A DNA stretch of 64,000 nucleotides from JBCCXL01 sp039191605. GTDB taxonomy: Bacteria > Acidobacteriota > Thermoanaerobaculia > Multivoradales > JAHZIX01. Numbering within the stretch: the stretch's first letter is position 1; each line of letters opens with the position of its first letter. A program made the translations under genes and the position numbers. The notes under the pieces are model-generated. The model did not search any database. It was not told the DNA's origin and saw nothing but the letters and a program-made list of their open reading frames with translations. Below are positions 18,866 to 28,400 of the stretch, one piece after another. The stretch is from assembly GCA_039191605.1 (NCBI GenBank), contig JBCCXL010000005.1, positions 1 through 64,000 of the forward strand, given 5' to 3'.

Positions 18866-20776
18866 ATGCTGCTCAGTCACCGCAGTCTTCGACTCTCCGT
18901 CCTGACCCTCGCCTGGTTCTTGCTCTCCGCGGTGCCTGGCACCGCGCAAGACGACGCGACTCAGGAGGCCGCCGCCGCACCTAGCGCCCCGCAGGCCCAA
19001 CCCCTCCCGGACGTCGAGGGCGACGAGATCTTCTTCGACTCCGTCGACGTCAACGTCGTCAACGTCGAGGTCTTCGTCACCGACTCCGACGGCCAGCCGG
19101 TCACCGGACTCCAGCCGGAGAACTTCCGCCTCTTCGAGGACGGCGAGCCGGTAGAGATCACCAACTTCCTCGCCGTCGACGGGCCGGTGCGCAACGCCAC
19201 CATCACCCCGGCCCAGATCGAGACCGCCGAGCCCCTGGAGGAGCGTCTCCCGGAGCAGGAAGTCATCCCGGCGGATCAGCGCCTCCACGTCATCGTCTTC
19301 GTCGACAACCTCAACATCCAGCCCCAGTACCGCAACCAGGTCCTCAAGCGACTGCGCCGCTTCCTGCGCGACAGCCTCGACAACCAGGATCGGGTCATGC
19401 TGGTGGCCTTCGACGGACGACTGCAGATTCTGCAGGACTTCACCTCGATCCCCGAGCTGATCCAGCCCGGCCTCGAGCAGCTCGAGACCACCTCCACCCG
19501 CGGCTTCGAGGTCATCCAGGAGCGCCGCACCCTGCTGCGGGACCTCTCCGAAATCGAGTTCCGCACCGCCTTCGCCACCCAGGAACAGGGCCCCGCCGAG
19601 AGCCGCGCCATCCTCGAGGCGATTCGCGTCTACGCCACCGGCATCCAGGAGCGAGTGCGCCTCACCACCAGCGCCCTCAACACCCTCATCGAGTCGATGG
19701 CGGGGCTCCCCGGACGCAAGGCCATGCTCTACGTCTCCGGCGGCCTCGAGGCCCGTCCCGGCACCGACCTCTTCGAAGCCTGGACCCAAAAATTCACCAC
19801 CAACGGAATCGAGGGCAACATCACCTCCGCCCAGACCGAGGCCCTCTCCTTCGATACCGGTCCCGAACTTCAGCGGGTGGTGGATAACGCCAACGCCAAC
19901 CGGGTGATCCTCTATACCATCGACGCCAGCGGCCCGGTGCAGTTCGGATCCCTCGATCCCTCCGGTGGTAACTTCGACTTCGCTTCCATCGCCACCTCCG
20001 GCGGCGGCCGAGTCTGGACCTCCGAGATCGACTCCGTAGCCACCACCAACCTGCGCTCCAGCTTCCAGCACATGAGCGGCTCCACCGGCGGCCTCGCCTT
20101 CATCAATACCGAAGGCCTCGGCAACACCCTGTCCCAGCTGGCCACCGACTTCGAGTCCTACTACTCCCTCGGCTACCGCCCGGACGTGAAGGGCGACGGC
20201 GAGCTGCGCGAGCTCGATGTCGAGCTCGACGGAGTTCGCGCCCGGATCCGCCATCGCACCGCCTACCGCGACAAGAGCCCCGAGCAGCGGATGAGCGATC
20301 GCACCCTCTCCGCGCTGCTGCTGGACACCTCCGACAACGCCCTCGGCATCCAGGTCGAGCGCGCCGCCGGCCAGCTGGCGAAATTCGAGGCGAAGGAAGG
20401 GGAAACCCGAGCCGAGCGCCGCGCCCGTCGCCGCGCCGCCCGAGAGGCCAAGAAAGACAACATCTTCGAGGTCCCGGTGCTGGTGAAGGTCCCGCTCTCC
20501 GAGCTCGCCCTGCTGCCCGGCGACGACCATCATCAGGGCCGAATCTCGGTGTTCATCGCCCTGCGGGACGAAACCGGCGCCATGAGCCCGGTGCAGCACA
20601 TCCCCCTGCCGATCAAGATCCCCAACAACCGCTACCAGCAGGCCATCTCCCAATTCGCCGGCTATGAGTTCAAGGTGATGATGCGGGAGGGCTTCCAGTA
20701 CATGGCCGTCGGCGTGCGGGACGACGTCGCCAGCACCTCCTCCACCGTGCGCCTCAACTTCCGAGTCGGCGGCTGA
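18866..20776 (+). CDS. Acidobacterial-type VWFA-related secreted protein
   Basis: The ATG at 18866 gives 636 residues with a clear signal peptide and GAGG upstream; the open frame further left is palindrome array. The mature protein starts with an acidic region and FFDSVDVNVVNVEVFVTDSD, the TIGR03436-like opening with QPVTGLQPENFRLFEDGEP. The VWA-like domain (LHVIVFVDNLNIQPQYRN) has DxNxN in place of canonical DxSxS, as usual in this family. A trypsin-like charged stretch precedes a C-terminal beta domain with a PLPIKIPNN motif. Function is unknown but secreted or envelope-bound. The signal peptide end (AVPGTAQ) is encoded by a GTGCCTGGCAC palindrome at 18932-18942. Confidence 0.88.
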   Translation: MLLSHRSLRLSVLTLAWFLLSAVPGTAQDDATQEAAAAPSAPQAQPLPDVEGDEIFFDSVDVNVVNVEVFVTDSDGQPVTGLQPENFRLFEDGEPVEITNFLAVDGPVRNATITPAQIETAEPLEERLPEQEVIPADQRLHVIVFVDNLNIQPQYRNQVLKRLRRFLRDSLDNQDRVMLVAFDGRLQILQDFTSIPELIQPGLEQLETTSTRGFEVIQERRTLLRDLSEIEFRTAFATQEQGPAESRAILEAIRVYATGIQERVRLTTSALNTLIESMAGLPGRKAMLYVSGGLEARPGTDLFEAWTQKFTTNGIEGNITSAQTEALSFDTGPELQRVVDNANANRVILYTIDASGPVQFGSLDPSGGNFDFASIATSGGGRVWTSEIDSVATTNLRSSFQHMSGSTGGLAFINTEGLGNTLSQLATDFESYYSLGYRPDVKGDGELRELDVELDGVRARIRHRTAYRDKSPEQRMSDRTLSALLLDTSDNALGIQVERAAGQLAKFEAKEGETRAERRARRRAAREAKKDNIFEVPVLVKVPLSELALLPGDDHHQGRISVFIALRDETGAMSPVQHIPLPIKIPNNRYQQAISQFAGYEFKVMMREGFQYMAVGVRDDVASTSSTVRLNFRVGG

Positions 20777-20839
20777 GGAACAGCTCGGTAAGAAATAAGA
20801 CAGCGAAGGACTAGGAGATCTTCTTCTAGTCAAAATATC

Positions 20840-20867
20840 AAAAGGGCCTGCGCGAGCAGGCCCTTTT
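20840..20867. terminator. Bidirectional intrinsic terminator
   Basis: A perfect 12-base stem (AAAAGGGCCTGC with GCAGGCCCTTTT) surrounds a GCGA loop, with T-runs on both strands. It separates the convergent VWA protein and polA genes and should terminate both. Confidence 0.9.
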
Positions 20868-20901
20868 GCTTTCACCGAGAGCTTCTAAAGCTCGAGCGCG
20901 A

Positions 20902-23667
20902 TCAATCCTTCGCGTCGTACCAGCTCGTCCCCACCCCGAGATCCACCACCAGCGGCACGTCCAGGGTGCACACCCCCTCCATCGCCTCCTTCACCAGCGC
21001 GCCGGCCCGCTCCACCTCCGCCTCCGGCACCTCCAGCACCACTTCATCGTGCACCGTCAGCAACAGGCGGGCAGCGAGCCCCTGCTCGCCGAGGCGCTGG
21101 TGGATCGCGATCAAGGCGACCTTCATGATGTCCGCCGCCGTGCCCTGAATGCGGGCGTTGATCGCCATCCGCCGGGCGTTCTCCCGCAGGTTGCGATTCT
21201 TCGAGCGAATGTCCGAGAGATAGCGCACCCGGCCATACATCGTCTCCACCCGGCCGAGCTTCTCCGCCCCGGCGAGGGTCTCGTCCATGTAGCCCTTCAC
21301 CCCGGGATAGCGAGCCATGTAGGCGTCGATGAACTCCTGGGCCTGGCCCTGGGGAATCTTCAGATTCGCCGCCAGGCCGAAGGCGCTCATGCCGTAGATG
21401 ATGCCGAAATTGATGGTCTTCGCCGCCCGCCGCTGCTCATCGCTCACCAGCCCCTCGCCCACCTCGAAGACCACCGCCGCCGTCGCCCGATGAATGTCCT
21501 TGCCCTCCTGGAAGGCGGTGAGCAGGGCCTGCTCCTGGGCGATATGGGCGAGGATCCGCAGCTCCACCTGGGAGTAATCCGCCGCCAGCAGCCGATGCCC
21601 CTCCGGCGCCACGAAGGCCCGGCGCACCCGGTGGCCCAGCTCGGTGCGGATGGGGATGTTCTGCAGGTTCGGATGGGCCGACGAGAGCCGCCCCGTCGTC
21701 GCCACCGCCTGGTTGAAGCGGGTGTGTACCCGGCCATCCCCCGCCACCAGCTCCGGCAGAGCGTCGATGTAGGTGGACTTCAGCTTGGAGAGCTCGCGGA
21801 AGCGCATCAGGTATTTCGGCAGGTCATAGCCGCGATCCGCCAGCTCCTTCAGCACGTCGGCGCTGGTGGAGGGCGCCCGGGTCTTGCGGGTGCGCTTGAT
21901 CACCGGGTACTCGAGCTTCTCGAACAGGATCTCCCCCAGCTGGGAGGGAGAGTTGAGGTTGAAGGGCTCGCCGGCAATGCGGTGAATCTCCGCCTCCAGC
22001 ACCGCCATCTCTTCCCCCAGCTCCTTCGACATCCCGGCGAGGAAGGTGGAATCCAGCTCCACCCCCGCCTCCTCCATCGACAGCAGCACCGGCAGCAGCG
22101 GCTCCTCGATCTCGTCGTAGAGCCCCTGCAGGTGCCTGGCACCGAAGCCGCCCTCCAGCACCGGGCGATCCGCCCCTTCCACCCCTTCGGCCTCCTCCAT
22201 CCCCTCCAGCTCTTTGCGGAAGGCCGGCACCAGGCGAATCAGCAGGTCCAGCCGCTCCGCCGCCAGATCCCGCAGACCCTCGTCCCCCACCTCTGGGGTG
22301 GCCTTCTTCGTGAAGCCGACCTCCTTCAGCGTGCGGGCGGTATGCCCCAGGCGCTCCAGGGCCAGCTCATCCAGGTCGTGGCTGCGGCGAGAGGGCTTGA
22401 GGACGTAGGAGACCAGCATCAGGTCTTCGATCTCGGCGGCGATGGAGAAGCGCCCGCCGAAGGCTCCCGAGGCCAGACGCAGCACTTCTTTCAGATGGTG
22501 CCCCAGCAGATGGGTCTCCGAATCCCGGAACCACCCCGCCAGACTCTCCACCACCGCCTCCCGAAGGCCCTCGCGGCGCAGATCCGCAAATACCGGGCCG
22601 GCGGCTTCTTCAGCGTCCTCTCCCTCCGACTCTTCTCCCTCTTCCACCGGCGCTCCCCCCACCACCACGCCCACCGGATCCTCCTCCGGACCCACCAGCG
22701 CCACCGCCAGCCGCTTCGGCAGCTCCGCCACCGCAGAACTCCACGCCGCCGCGTCCTCCACCTCCCGCACCGGCGGCGCCTCCGCCTGAGGGGCCTCCCT
22801 CTCCAGCTCTTCCAGCAGGGTGTAGAAATCCAGCGCGGTGAAGATCTCCCGCAGGCCGTCGAGGCTCGGCTCCGAAAGCTCCAGCGCCTCCGGGTCGAAG
22901 TCCACCGGCAGCTCGGTGCGGATGGTCACCAAATCCTTCGACAGCTCCGCCATGTCGCGATGGTTCGTCAGGCCCTCGCGATAATTCTTCCGCTTCAGCT
23001 CCCCGGCGTGCTCCAGCAGGTTCTCCAGAGTCTCGTACTCGCGGATCAGGTTCACCGCCCCCTTCTGGCCGATGCCCTTCACCCCCGGCACGTTGTCGCT
23101 GGCGTCACCCATCAGCGCCAGCACGTCCACCACCTGGTGCGGCGGCACGCCGAAGTCCTCCTCCACCTCCGCCGGCCCGTAGAGCTTCTGCCGCGAGGTA
23201 TGCAGCATCTTGACCTTCGGCCCCACCAGCTGCATCAGGTCCTTATCCGCCGACACCAGCACCACCTCGTAGCCCTCCGCCGAAGCCTTCGCCGCCAGCG
23301 TGCCCAGCACGTCGTCCGCCTCGAAATCCTGCAGCTCCTGCACCGGGATGTTGTAGGCCTCCAGCACCTTGCGGATCCAGGGGATCTGCGGCCTCAGGTC
23401 CTCCGGCATCGGCGAGCGATTGGCCTTGTACTCCGGAAACTTCTCCGAGCGAATCGTCTTCCGCGACACATCCAGCGCCACCCCCAAATACTCCGGCTGC
23501 TCATCCCGCAGCAGCTTGCGCAGGATCTGCAAAAAGCCGAAGACGGCGTTCGTCGGCTCGCCTTTGGAGTTGGAGAGGTTCTGAATGGCGTAGAAAGCCC
23601 GGAAGATCGTGGAGTAGCCGTCGATCAGATAGAGGCGGCGAGGGGCGGTGTCGAAGAGGGTGCTCAT
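20902..23667 (-). CDS. polA: DNA polymerase I
   Basis: The ATG at 23667 gives 921 residues beginning STLFDTAPRRLYLIDGYS; an upstream start at 23724 adds 19 non-conserved residues. The 5' flap-nuclease domain is intact (YKANR, DFEADDVLGTLA, SADKDLMQLV, MGDASDNVPGVKGIG). The polymerase has motif A DYSQVELRILAH, motif B RRAAKTINFGIIYGMS and motif C TVHDEVVLEV. The middle 3'-5' exonuclease domain is degenerate: no DxE at the exo I position, and GHHLKE where exo II should have an Asp. So proofreading is probably lost, as in Taq-type enzymes. A GTGCCTGGCAC palindrome at 22132 is translated within the linker before the polymerase domain (GARHLQ). Confidence 0.96.
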   Translation of the reverse strand: MSTLFDTAPRRLYLIDGYSTIFRAFYAIQNLSNSKGEPTNAVFGFLQILRKLLRDEQPEYLGVALDVSRKTIRSEKFPEYKANRSPMPEDLRPQIPWIRKVLEAYNIPVQELQDFEADDVLGTLAAKASAEGYEVVLVSADKDLMQLVGPKVKMLHTSRQKLYGPAEVEEDFGVPPHQVVDVLALMGDASDNVPGVKGIGQKGAVNLIREYETLENLLEHAGELKRKNYREGLTNHRDMAELSKDLVTIRTELPVDFDPEALELSEPSLDGLREIFTALDFYTLLEELEREAPQAEAPPVREVEDAAAWSSAVAELPKRLAVALVGPEEDPVGVVVGGAPVEEGEESEGEDAEEAAGPVFADLRREGLREAVVESLAGWFRDSETHLLGHHLKEVLRLASGAFGGRFSIAAEIEDLMLVSYVLKPSRRSHDLDELALERLGHTARTLKEVGFTKKATPEVGDEGLRDLAAERLDLLIRLVPAFRKELEGMEEAEGVEGADRPVLEGGFGARHLQGLYDEIEEPLLPVLLSMEEAGVELDSTFLAGMSKELGEEMAVLEAEIHRIAGEPFNLNSPSQLGEILFEKLEYPVIKRTRKTRAPSTSADVLKELADRGYDLPKYLMRFRELSKLKSTYIDALPELVAGDGRVHTRFNQAVATTGRLSSAHPNLQNIPIRTELGHRVRRAFVAPEGHRLLAADYSQVELRILAHIAQEQALLTAFQEGKDIHRATAAVVFEVGEGLVSDEQRRAAKTINFGIIYGMSAFGLAANLKIPQGQAQEFIDAYMARYPGVKGYMDETLAGAEKLGRVETMYGRVRYLSDIRSKNRNLRENARRMAINARIQGTAADIMKVALIAIHQRLGEQGLAARLLLTVHDEVVLEVPEAEVERAGALVKEAMEGVCTLDVPLVVDLGVGTSWYDAKD

Positions 23668-23835
23668 AGGCCGCCCAGTGTATCCCCTCCACGAGCTCTC
23701 GGCGGACCCCGCCGCAACCTCCATTCCCCTTCCCCTGCCTCCCCACCAAGCCCCATCTCATCGCGCCTCCGCCCTTGCCCCTGACTCCGCAACTCTTGCC
23801 CCTGGCTCCCCCACCCCATACCCTCCTCCCCAACC
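23668..23835. other. Pyrimidine-rich tract between divergent genes
   Basis: The plus strand from about 23700 to 23835 is almost all C and T, with a partial direct repeat of CTTGCCCCTG (near 23772 and 23798). It lies between polA and a small divergent membrane-protein gene and must contain the polA promoter; no clear -35/-10 pair is visible. Such tracts may form triplex or unusual DNA, but no function can be read from the sequence. Confidence 0.5.
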
Positions 23836-24132
23836 ATGGCCACCCTCATCTGGCTCGCCGCCGCCTTCGTCCTCGTCCTCTACGGCCGCCCCCTCGGCGC
23901 CCGCATCGCCCGTGCTCTCCAGCGCCCGCGCCCCGACCACGCCCCCAAGATCCCCTTCTCCCTCGACCTCGCCCTCGCCTTCACCGGCGCTCTCGTCGGA
24001 GGTCTAATCGCTACCTTTCTGGGCTTTGGAGGACTGGTCGCCTTCGACTGGCGGGCGTTGGTGGTGTCGAATTTGTGCGCGGCGCTGGCGATGGTTTTGG
24101 GGCGGGGGGTGGGGGAGGGGAAGCGTCCGTAG
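23836..24132 (+). CDS. Small putative membrane protein
   Basis: A 98-residue frame with three hydrophobic segments (residues 3-17, 45-65, 72-88) separated by a basic loop containing RPRPDHAPK. No family was recognised and there is no Shine-Dalgarno-like sequence before the ATG, so its reality rests on the hydrophobic pattern and its position in an otherwise empty divergent gap. Codon third positions are GC-rich like neighbouring genes, but the last 30 codons switch to G-rich usage. Confidence 0.45.
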   Translation: MATLIWLAAAFVLVLYGRPLGARIARALQRPRPDHAPKIPFSLDLALAFTGALVGGLIATFLGFGGLVAFDWRALVVSNLCAALAMVLGRGVGEGKRP

Positions 24133-24180
24133 GTAACCGAAGATCAACAGAGCTAGCGCTACCTCAGCGTTCCTAGCGAC

Positions 24181-25227
24181 TCAGATCCGCCGCCACCGCG
24201 CCCCCGGCCCCCGCCCGAGGCTCTCCACCAATCCCTCATCCCGCATCTCCCGCAGCACCCTGCGAATCGTTGGCCGACTGACTCCGGAGCAGGTCTGAGC
24301 GATCTGGGCGAGGGTAAATTCCCCCAGCTGCTGCTGAACGGCGTGGCGGACGAGCTGGGCTTTGGCGCCTCGGGCTTGGGGTTGGGCGCTGAGGGTGGCC
24401 TCGAATTCTCGATAGGCCTTGAGGAGCACGCCCCAGAAGTAGCGCATCCAGGGGAGAGGGTCGTGCTCCGCTTCATGCCAGCGCTGGGAGCTGCGCTCGA
24501 GAACTTCGTAGTAGGTCTCGCGGGATTCCTCGACGATGCGCTCCAGGCTGATGAAGCGTCCGACGCCGTAGCCGTGGCGGAAGAGGAGAAGCAGGGTGAG
24601 GAGGCGGGAGATGCGGCCGTTGCCGTCGCTGAAGGGATGGATGCAGAGGAAGTCCAGGATCACCAGCGGAATCAACACCAGCGGCTGGGGGCTCTGAGTC
24701 GCGACGGCCTGCTCGTAGCGACGGACGAGCTCGCGCATGGCTCCGGGCGTCTCCACCGCAGAGGTCGGAACGAAGCGCACCCGAAGGGTCGAGCCGCCGG
24801 GATCCCGCTCGATGATCTCGTTGTTGACCTGCTTGAAGCGCCCTCCCTGGGCGGGCATCCACTGGTAGAGGATCTGGTGGAGCTGGAGCAGGACGTTGAC
24901 GCTCACCGGCATGCCGTCGGCGGATTCGTGAATCAGGTGGAGGGCGTCACGGTAGCCGGCCAGCTCGTTCTCTGAGCGGTCGGTGGGCTCTACCCGATCG
25001 CGCACTACGGCCAGCACTCGCTCTCGGGACGTGACGATGCCCTCGATTCGGTTTGAGGACTCTACCGATTCCACAGTGGCCTGACTCCTAAGGGTCGAGA
25101 GGACGTCAGGCCGACGGCTCTGCTGCAGCTCTTCGCGGCCTTGGTGCACGCCGAGCTGCTCCAGCAGATGGCCGTCGTTAAGGCTGAGCTGGAGCCGTTC
25201 GAGGGCTTTGGGGGCGAGGGAATGCAT
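24181..25227 (-). CDS. Fic family protein with C-terminal winged helix
   Basis: The 348-residue protein has an intact Fic active site HPFSDGNGR (residues 197-205). Catalytic His197 is expected to transfer AMP, or another NMP, from nucleotide to a target hydroxyl. The N-terminal SNRIEG (Ser58 to Gly63) fits the auto-inhibitory S/T-x-x-x-E-G/N motif of class II Fic proteins, so the enzyme is probably self-restrained. The last 70 residues form a winged-helix domain (FTLAQIAQTCSGVSRPTIRRVL), typical of stand-alone Fic/DNA-binding proteins that may regulate their own promoter. No separate antitoxin is adjacent. The target is unknown. Confidence 0.93.
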   Translation of the reverse strand: MHSLAPKALERLQLSLNDGHLLEQLGVHQGREELQQSRRPDVLSTLRSQATVESVESSNRIEGIVTSRERVLAVVRDRVEPTDRSENELAGYRDALHLIHESADGMPVSVNVLLQLHQILYQWMPAQGGRFKQVNNEIIERDPGGSTLRVRFVPTSAVETPGAMRELVRRYEQAVATQSPQPLVLIPLVILDFLCIHPFSDGNGRISRLLTLLLLFRHGYGVGRFISLERIVEESRETYYEVLERSSQRWHEAEHDPLPWMRYFWGVLLKAYREFEATLSAQPQARGAKAQLVRHAVQQQLGEFTLAQIAQTCSGVSRPTIRRVLREMRDEGLVESLGRGPGARWRRI

Positions 25228-25297
25228 AGGCTGGCGGTGCGCTTTTCCATGGATAGCGATCGGGATACGAGTCGTAACTATATCAATATTTAGATCA

Positions 25298-25364
25298 TGA
25301 TCCCCTTTATGATCCTTTTATATGCTCATGACCCCCTTTCCGTGATCCCCTCTCTGATCCCTTC
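25298..25364. promoter_or_regulatory. Five imperfect TGATCCCCTT direct repeats, candidate operator
   Basis: Copies start at 25298, 25310, 25329, 25343 and 25355 (TGATCCCCTT, TGATCCTTTT, TGACCCCCTT, TGATCCCCTC, TGATCCCTTC). The first overlaps the palindrome GATCATGATC (25293-25302). They lie in an unusually AT-rich patch between the Fic gene and the divergent 25454 gene. The Fic protein's winged helix or another regulator could bind here; that is inference. Confidence 0.45.
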
Positions 25365-25439
25365 TTCGATCTGCCCGCCGCTCCCCTGAGCCGCGACAAC
25401 TCCGCAAAACCACCCCCAAACACTCCCCCACCCACCCGC

Positions 25440-25445
25440 TATAAT
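25440..25445 (+). promoter_or_regulatory. TATAAT -10 element very close to start codon
   Basis: A perfect TATAAT ends 8 bases before the ATG at 25454. If used, transcription would begin at or next to the start codon, giving a leaderless mRNA. No good -35 box is visible 17 bases upstream, so this is tentative. Confidence 0.4.
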
Positions 25446-25453
25446 TCGAGGCT

Positions 25454-28400
25454 ATGAACGACCTCCACCCCACCTCGTCCGCCCCTGTCTCTATCCCCTT
25501 CATCACTCGCTGTCTCGCCGGCCTCGCCGCGCTGCTCATTCTGCTCCCGGCAGCCCTCGGTGCCCAGGCCGGGAAGGTCTCGCCGGAGGCGGTGGAGCTG
25601 CGGAATATTGGCATTGCGCAGCTGGAGAATGAGCGGCCGGAGAAGGCGGTGGAGACGTTCGAGCGGCTGATCAAGCTGACGCCGAAGGATCCGCTGGGCT
25701 ACGCCAACCTGGCCATCGCTCACCTGCGCCAGCAGCAGACGGAGCCGGCGCAGAAGCGCATCGGCGAGGCGCTGGCGCTGGATGGGGAGCGGGCGGATCT
25801 GCTGCGCATTCGCGGCGACGTGCTGCAGTGGGCGGGGGATCAGGAGCTGGCGCTGGAGTCGTATTGGGAGGCGATCCGCCAGGATCCGCAGGATTTGGAG
25901 AGCCTCTACGCTCTTTACCGCCAGAGCACCAACATCAACAGCGACGACGCCCGCAAGGCCGGGGCAGAGGCGGCTTCGAAGCTGTCGAAGCTGAGGCCGG
26001 AGAACGTGGTGGTGATCCTGGCGGAGGGCCAGCGGGCTATCGCGGCGGGCGAGCGGCAGGCGGCGACGGCTTCGTTCCTGAGGCTGCAGGAGCTGCTGTG
26101 GCAGGCGCGGCCGGTGGCGGCCAAGGCGCTGGACCAGGTGCTGGAGACGCTGAAGAGCGGCGAGGTGGCGAAGGCTCGGGTGCCGGCGCTGCGGCTGGAG
26201 AACGTGCTGAAGATCACCCCGATGTACCGCGAGAGCCTGCGGGAGCTGTCTACCGGGATCCAGGGGGTGCCGGTGGAGCGCTTCCTCGGCGAAGAGCCCA
26301 GCTCGGACTTCGGCGCGCCGAAGACGGTGCGCTTTGCGGGTGCCAAGCTGGCGGACGGCGCTGGCTCGGACGTGGCGGTGGGGGATCTGAATTCGGATCT
26401 GCGGCCGGACGTGGTGCGCCTGACTTCCGGCAGCGGCGCCTCGACGGTGGAGATCTGGCTCTCCGCCGGCGACGCCCCGGCGGCGGGCGAGGAGCTCTTC
26501 CCCGCCCGCGCTCAGGGGGAGACCACCCGCAAGACGGTGCAGGCCCCGGCGGGGCTGGAGCGACTGCTGCTGGCGGACCTCGACAATGACGGCCATCTGG
26601 ACGTACTGGCCAACGGACCGAAGGCTTTCGTCTACCTGCGCAACGGCGGCGACGGCACCCTCACCGACGCCACCGCCGACAAGGGATTAGCGGGCCTTTC
26701 CGGCATCGCCCTGGAGGCGGTGGACTACGACATCGAGGGCGACCTCGACCTGATCCTGGCCGGCGGCGCCAAGGCGCCGAAGGTGCTGCGCAACAGCCTC
26801 GAGGACGCCCTGGCGCAGGTCGGCGCCAGGGTGCTGCCGAGCGTGGACGCCAGCGGCGTGACCTCGGTTGTGGCCAGCGACCTCGACCGCGACGGTGACC
26901 TGGACCTGCTGCTGGGCGGCAGCGACGGGCTGATTCTGCTGGACAACCTGCGCCAGGGCCGCTTTGAAGACATCAGCTCCGAAGTGGGCCTCGGCGGCAA
27001 CGCGGTCACCGCAGTGGCGACGGCGGACCTCAATAACGACGGCTATCCGGAGATCCTCGTCGCCGACGGCAGCGGCATCTCCCTGCGCCAGCGGGCGGCG
27101 GCCAAGGCCGGCGATCGCGCCGCTTTCGGCGCGCCCCAGCGCCTCGGTAGCGGCGCTGGAACTGGAGTCGGAGCCGGAGCGACGGAGATTCAGGCGGCGG
27201 ACCTCGACAACGACGGCCGGCTGGACCTGCTGGCGGTCGGCGGCGAGGGCCTCGCGGCTCTGCGTCAGGACGCCCAGGGCGGCTTTTCCGCGGTGGAGAT
27301 CAGCGGCGCCGGAGCTGCCGGCGCTGCCGGCGTCGACGTGGCGGACCTCGACGGCGACGGTGACCTCGACCTGCTGACCACCGGCCCCGAGGGACTGCAC
27401 CAATGGACCGGCGCCGGCGCCGAAGGCCAGCTGTGGCTGGCGGTGCGGCTGCGGGGCCTGGACAAGGGCTCGTCGAAGAACAACGTCCTCGGCCGAGGCT
27501 CGGTGGTGGAGGTTCGCCTGGGCGACGCCTACCAATTCCGCGAGGCCCGCGGCGACGTGGTGCACATCGGCCTCGGCTCCCGCCGCAGCGCCTACCTGAT
27601 GCGGGTGGTGTGGACCAACGGCGTGCCGCAAACTCGCCTCGCCCCCCGCGGCAACCAGCTGGTGGTGGAAGAACAGCTGCTGAAGGGCAGCTGCCCCTTC
27701 CTCTACGCCTGGGACGGCGAGCGCATGGCCTTCGTCACCGACCTGCTGTGGGGCGCGCCCCTCGGCCTGCCGGCGGCGCCGGGAGTGTGGACGCCCTCCG
27801 ACCCCCGGGAGCTGGTGCGGGTAGACGGCGCCCAGCCCATCGACGGCCGCTACGAGCTGCGCATCACCGAGGAGCTGTGGGAAGCCGCCTTCCTCGACCG
27901 GGTGCGACTGTGGGTCGTCGACCATCCTCGGGACGTGGAGGTGGCCAGCAGCCTGCGCATGGCGGCCAAACAGCCGAACCCCCATCGGGTGATGGCCAGT
28001 ACCGAGCTGCGCCCCCTGGCCCAGGCCCTGGACGGTGCCGGACGGGAGGTCTCTCAGGTAGTGCGCTACCGCGACGAGATCTACGCCGACGGCTACCGGC
28101 CGAGCCCCTACCAGGGCGTCGCGGCGGAGCCCTGGAGCTTCGTCCTCGATCTCGGCGAGGCCCCGGCGGCGCCGGTGCGCCTGCACCTGGACGGCTGGAT
28201 CTTCCCCGCCGACGCCTCCCTGAACCTCGCCGTCGCCCAGCGCAGCGACCTCTCCTGGATGCCGCCCCGGCTGGAGGTGGAGGTAGACGGCCGCTGGCAG
28301 ACCCTGATGGAGACCATGGGCTTCCCGCCGGGCAAGACCAAGACCATGGTGGTGGACACCCCGCCGCTGCCGGAGGGAGCCCATCGACTGCGCATGGTGA

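Noticed and set aside
18767..20875. Long minus-strand open frame across the VWFA gene
   Set aside because: Gly/Glu/Asp-rich translation without motifs; it would start inside the terminator.
20866..23784. Very long plus-strand open frame (over 900 codons) opposite DNA polymerase I
   Set aside because: It is antisense to well-conserved polA and its translation is His/Gln/Arg-rich with no domain, as expected from a GC-rich reverse frame.
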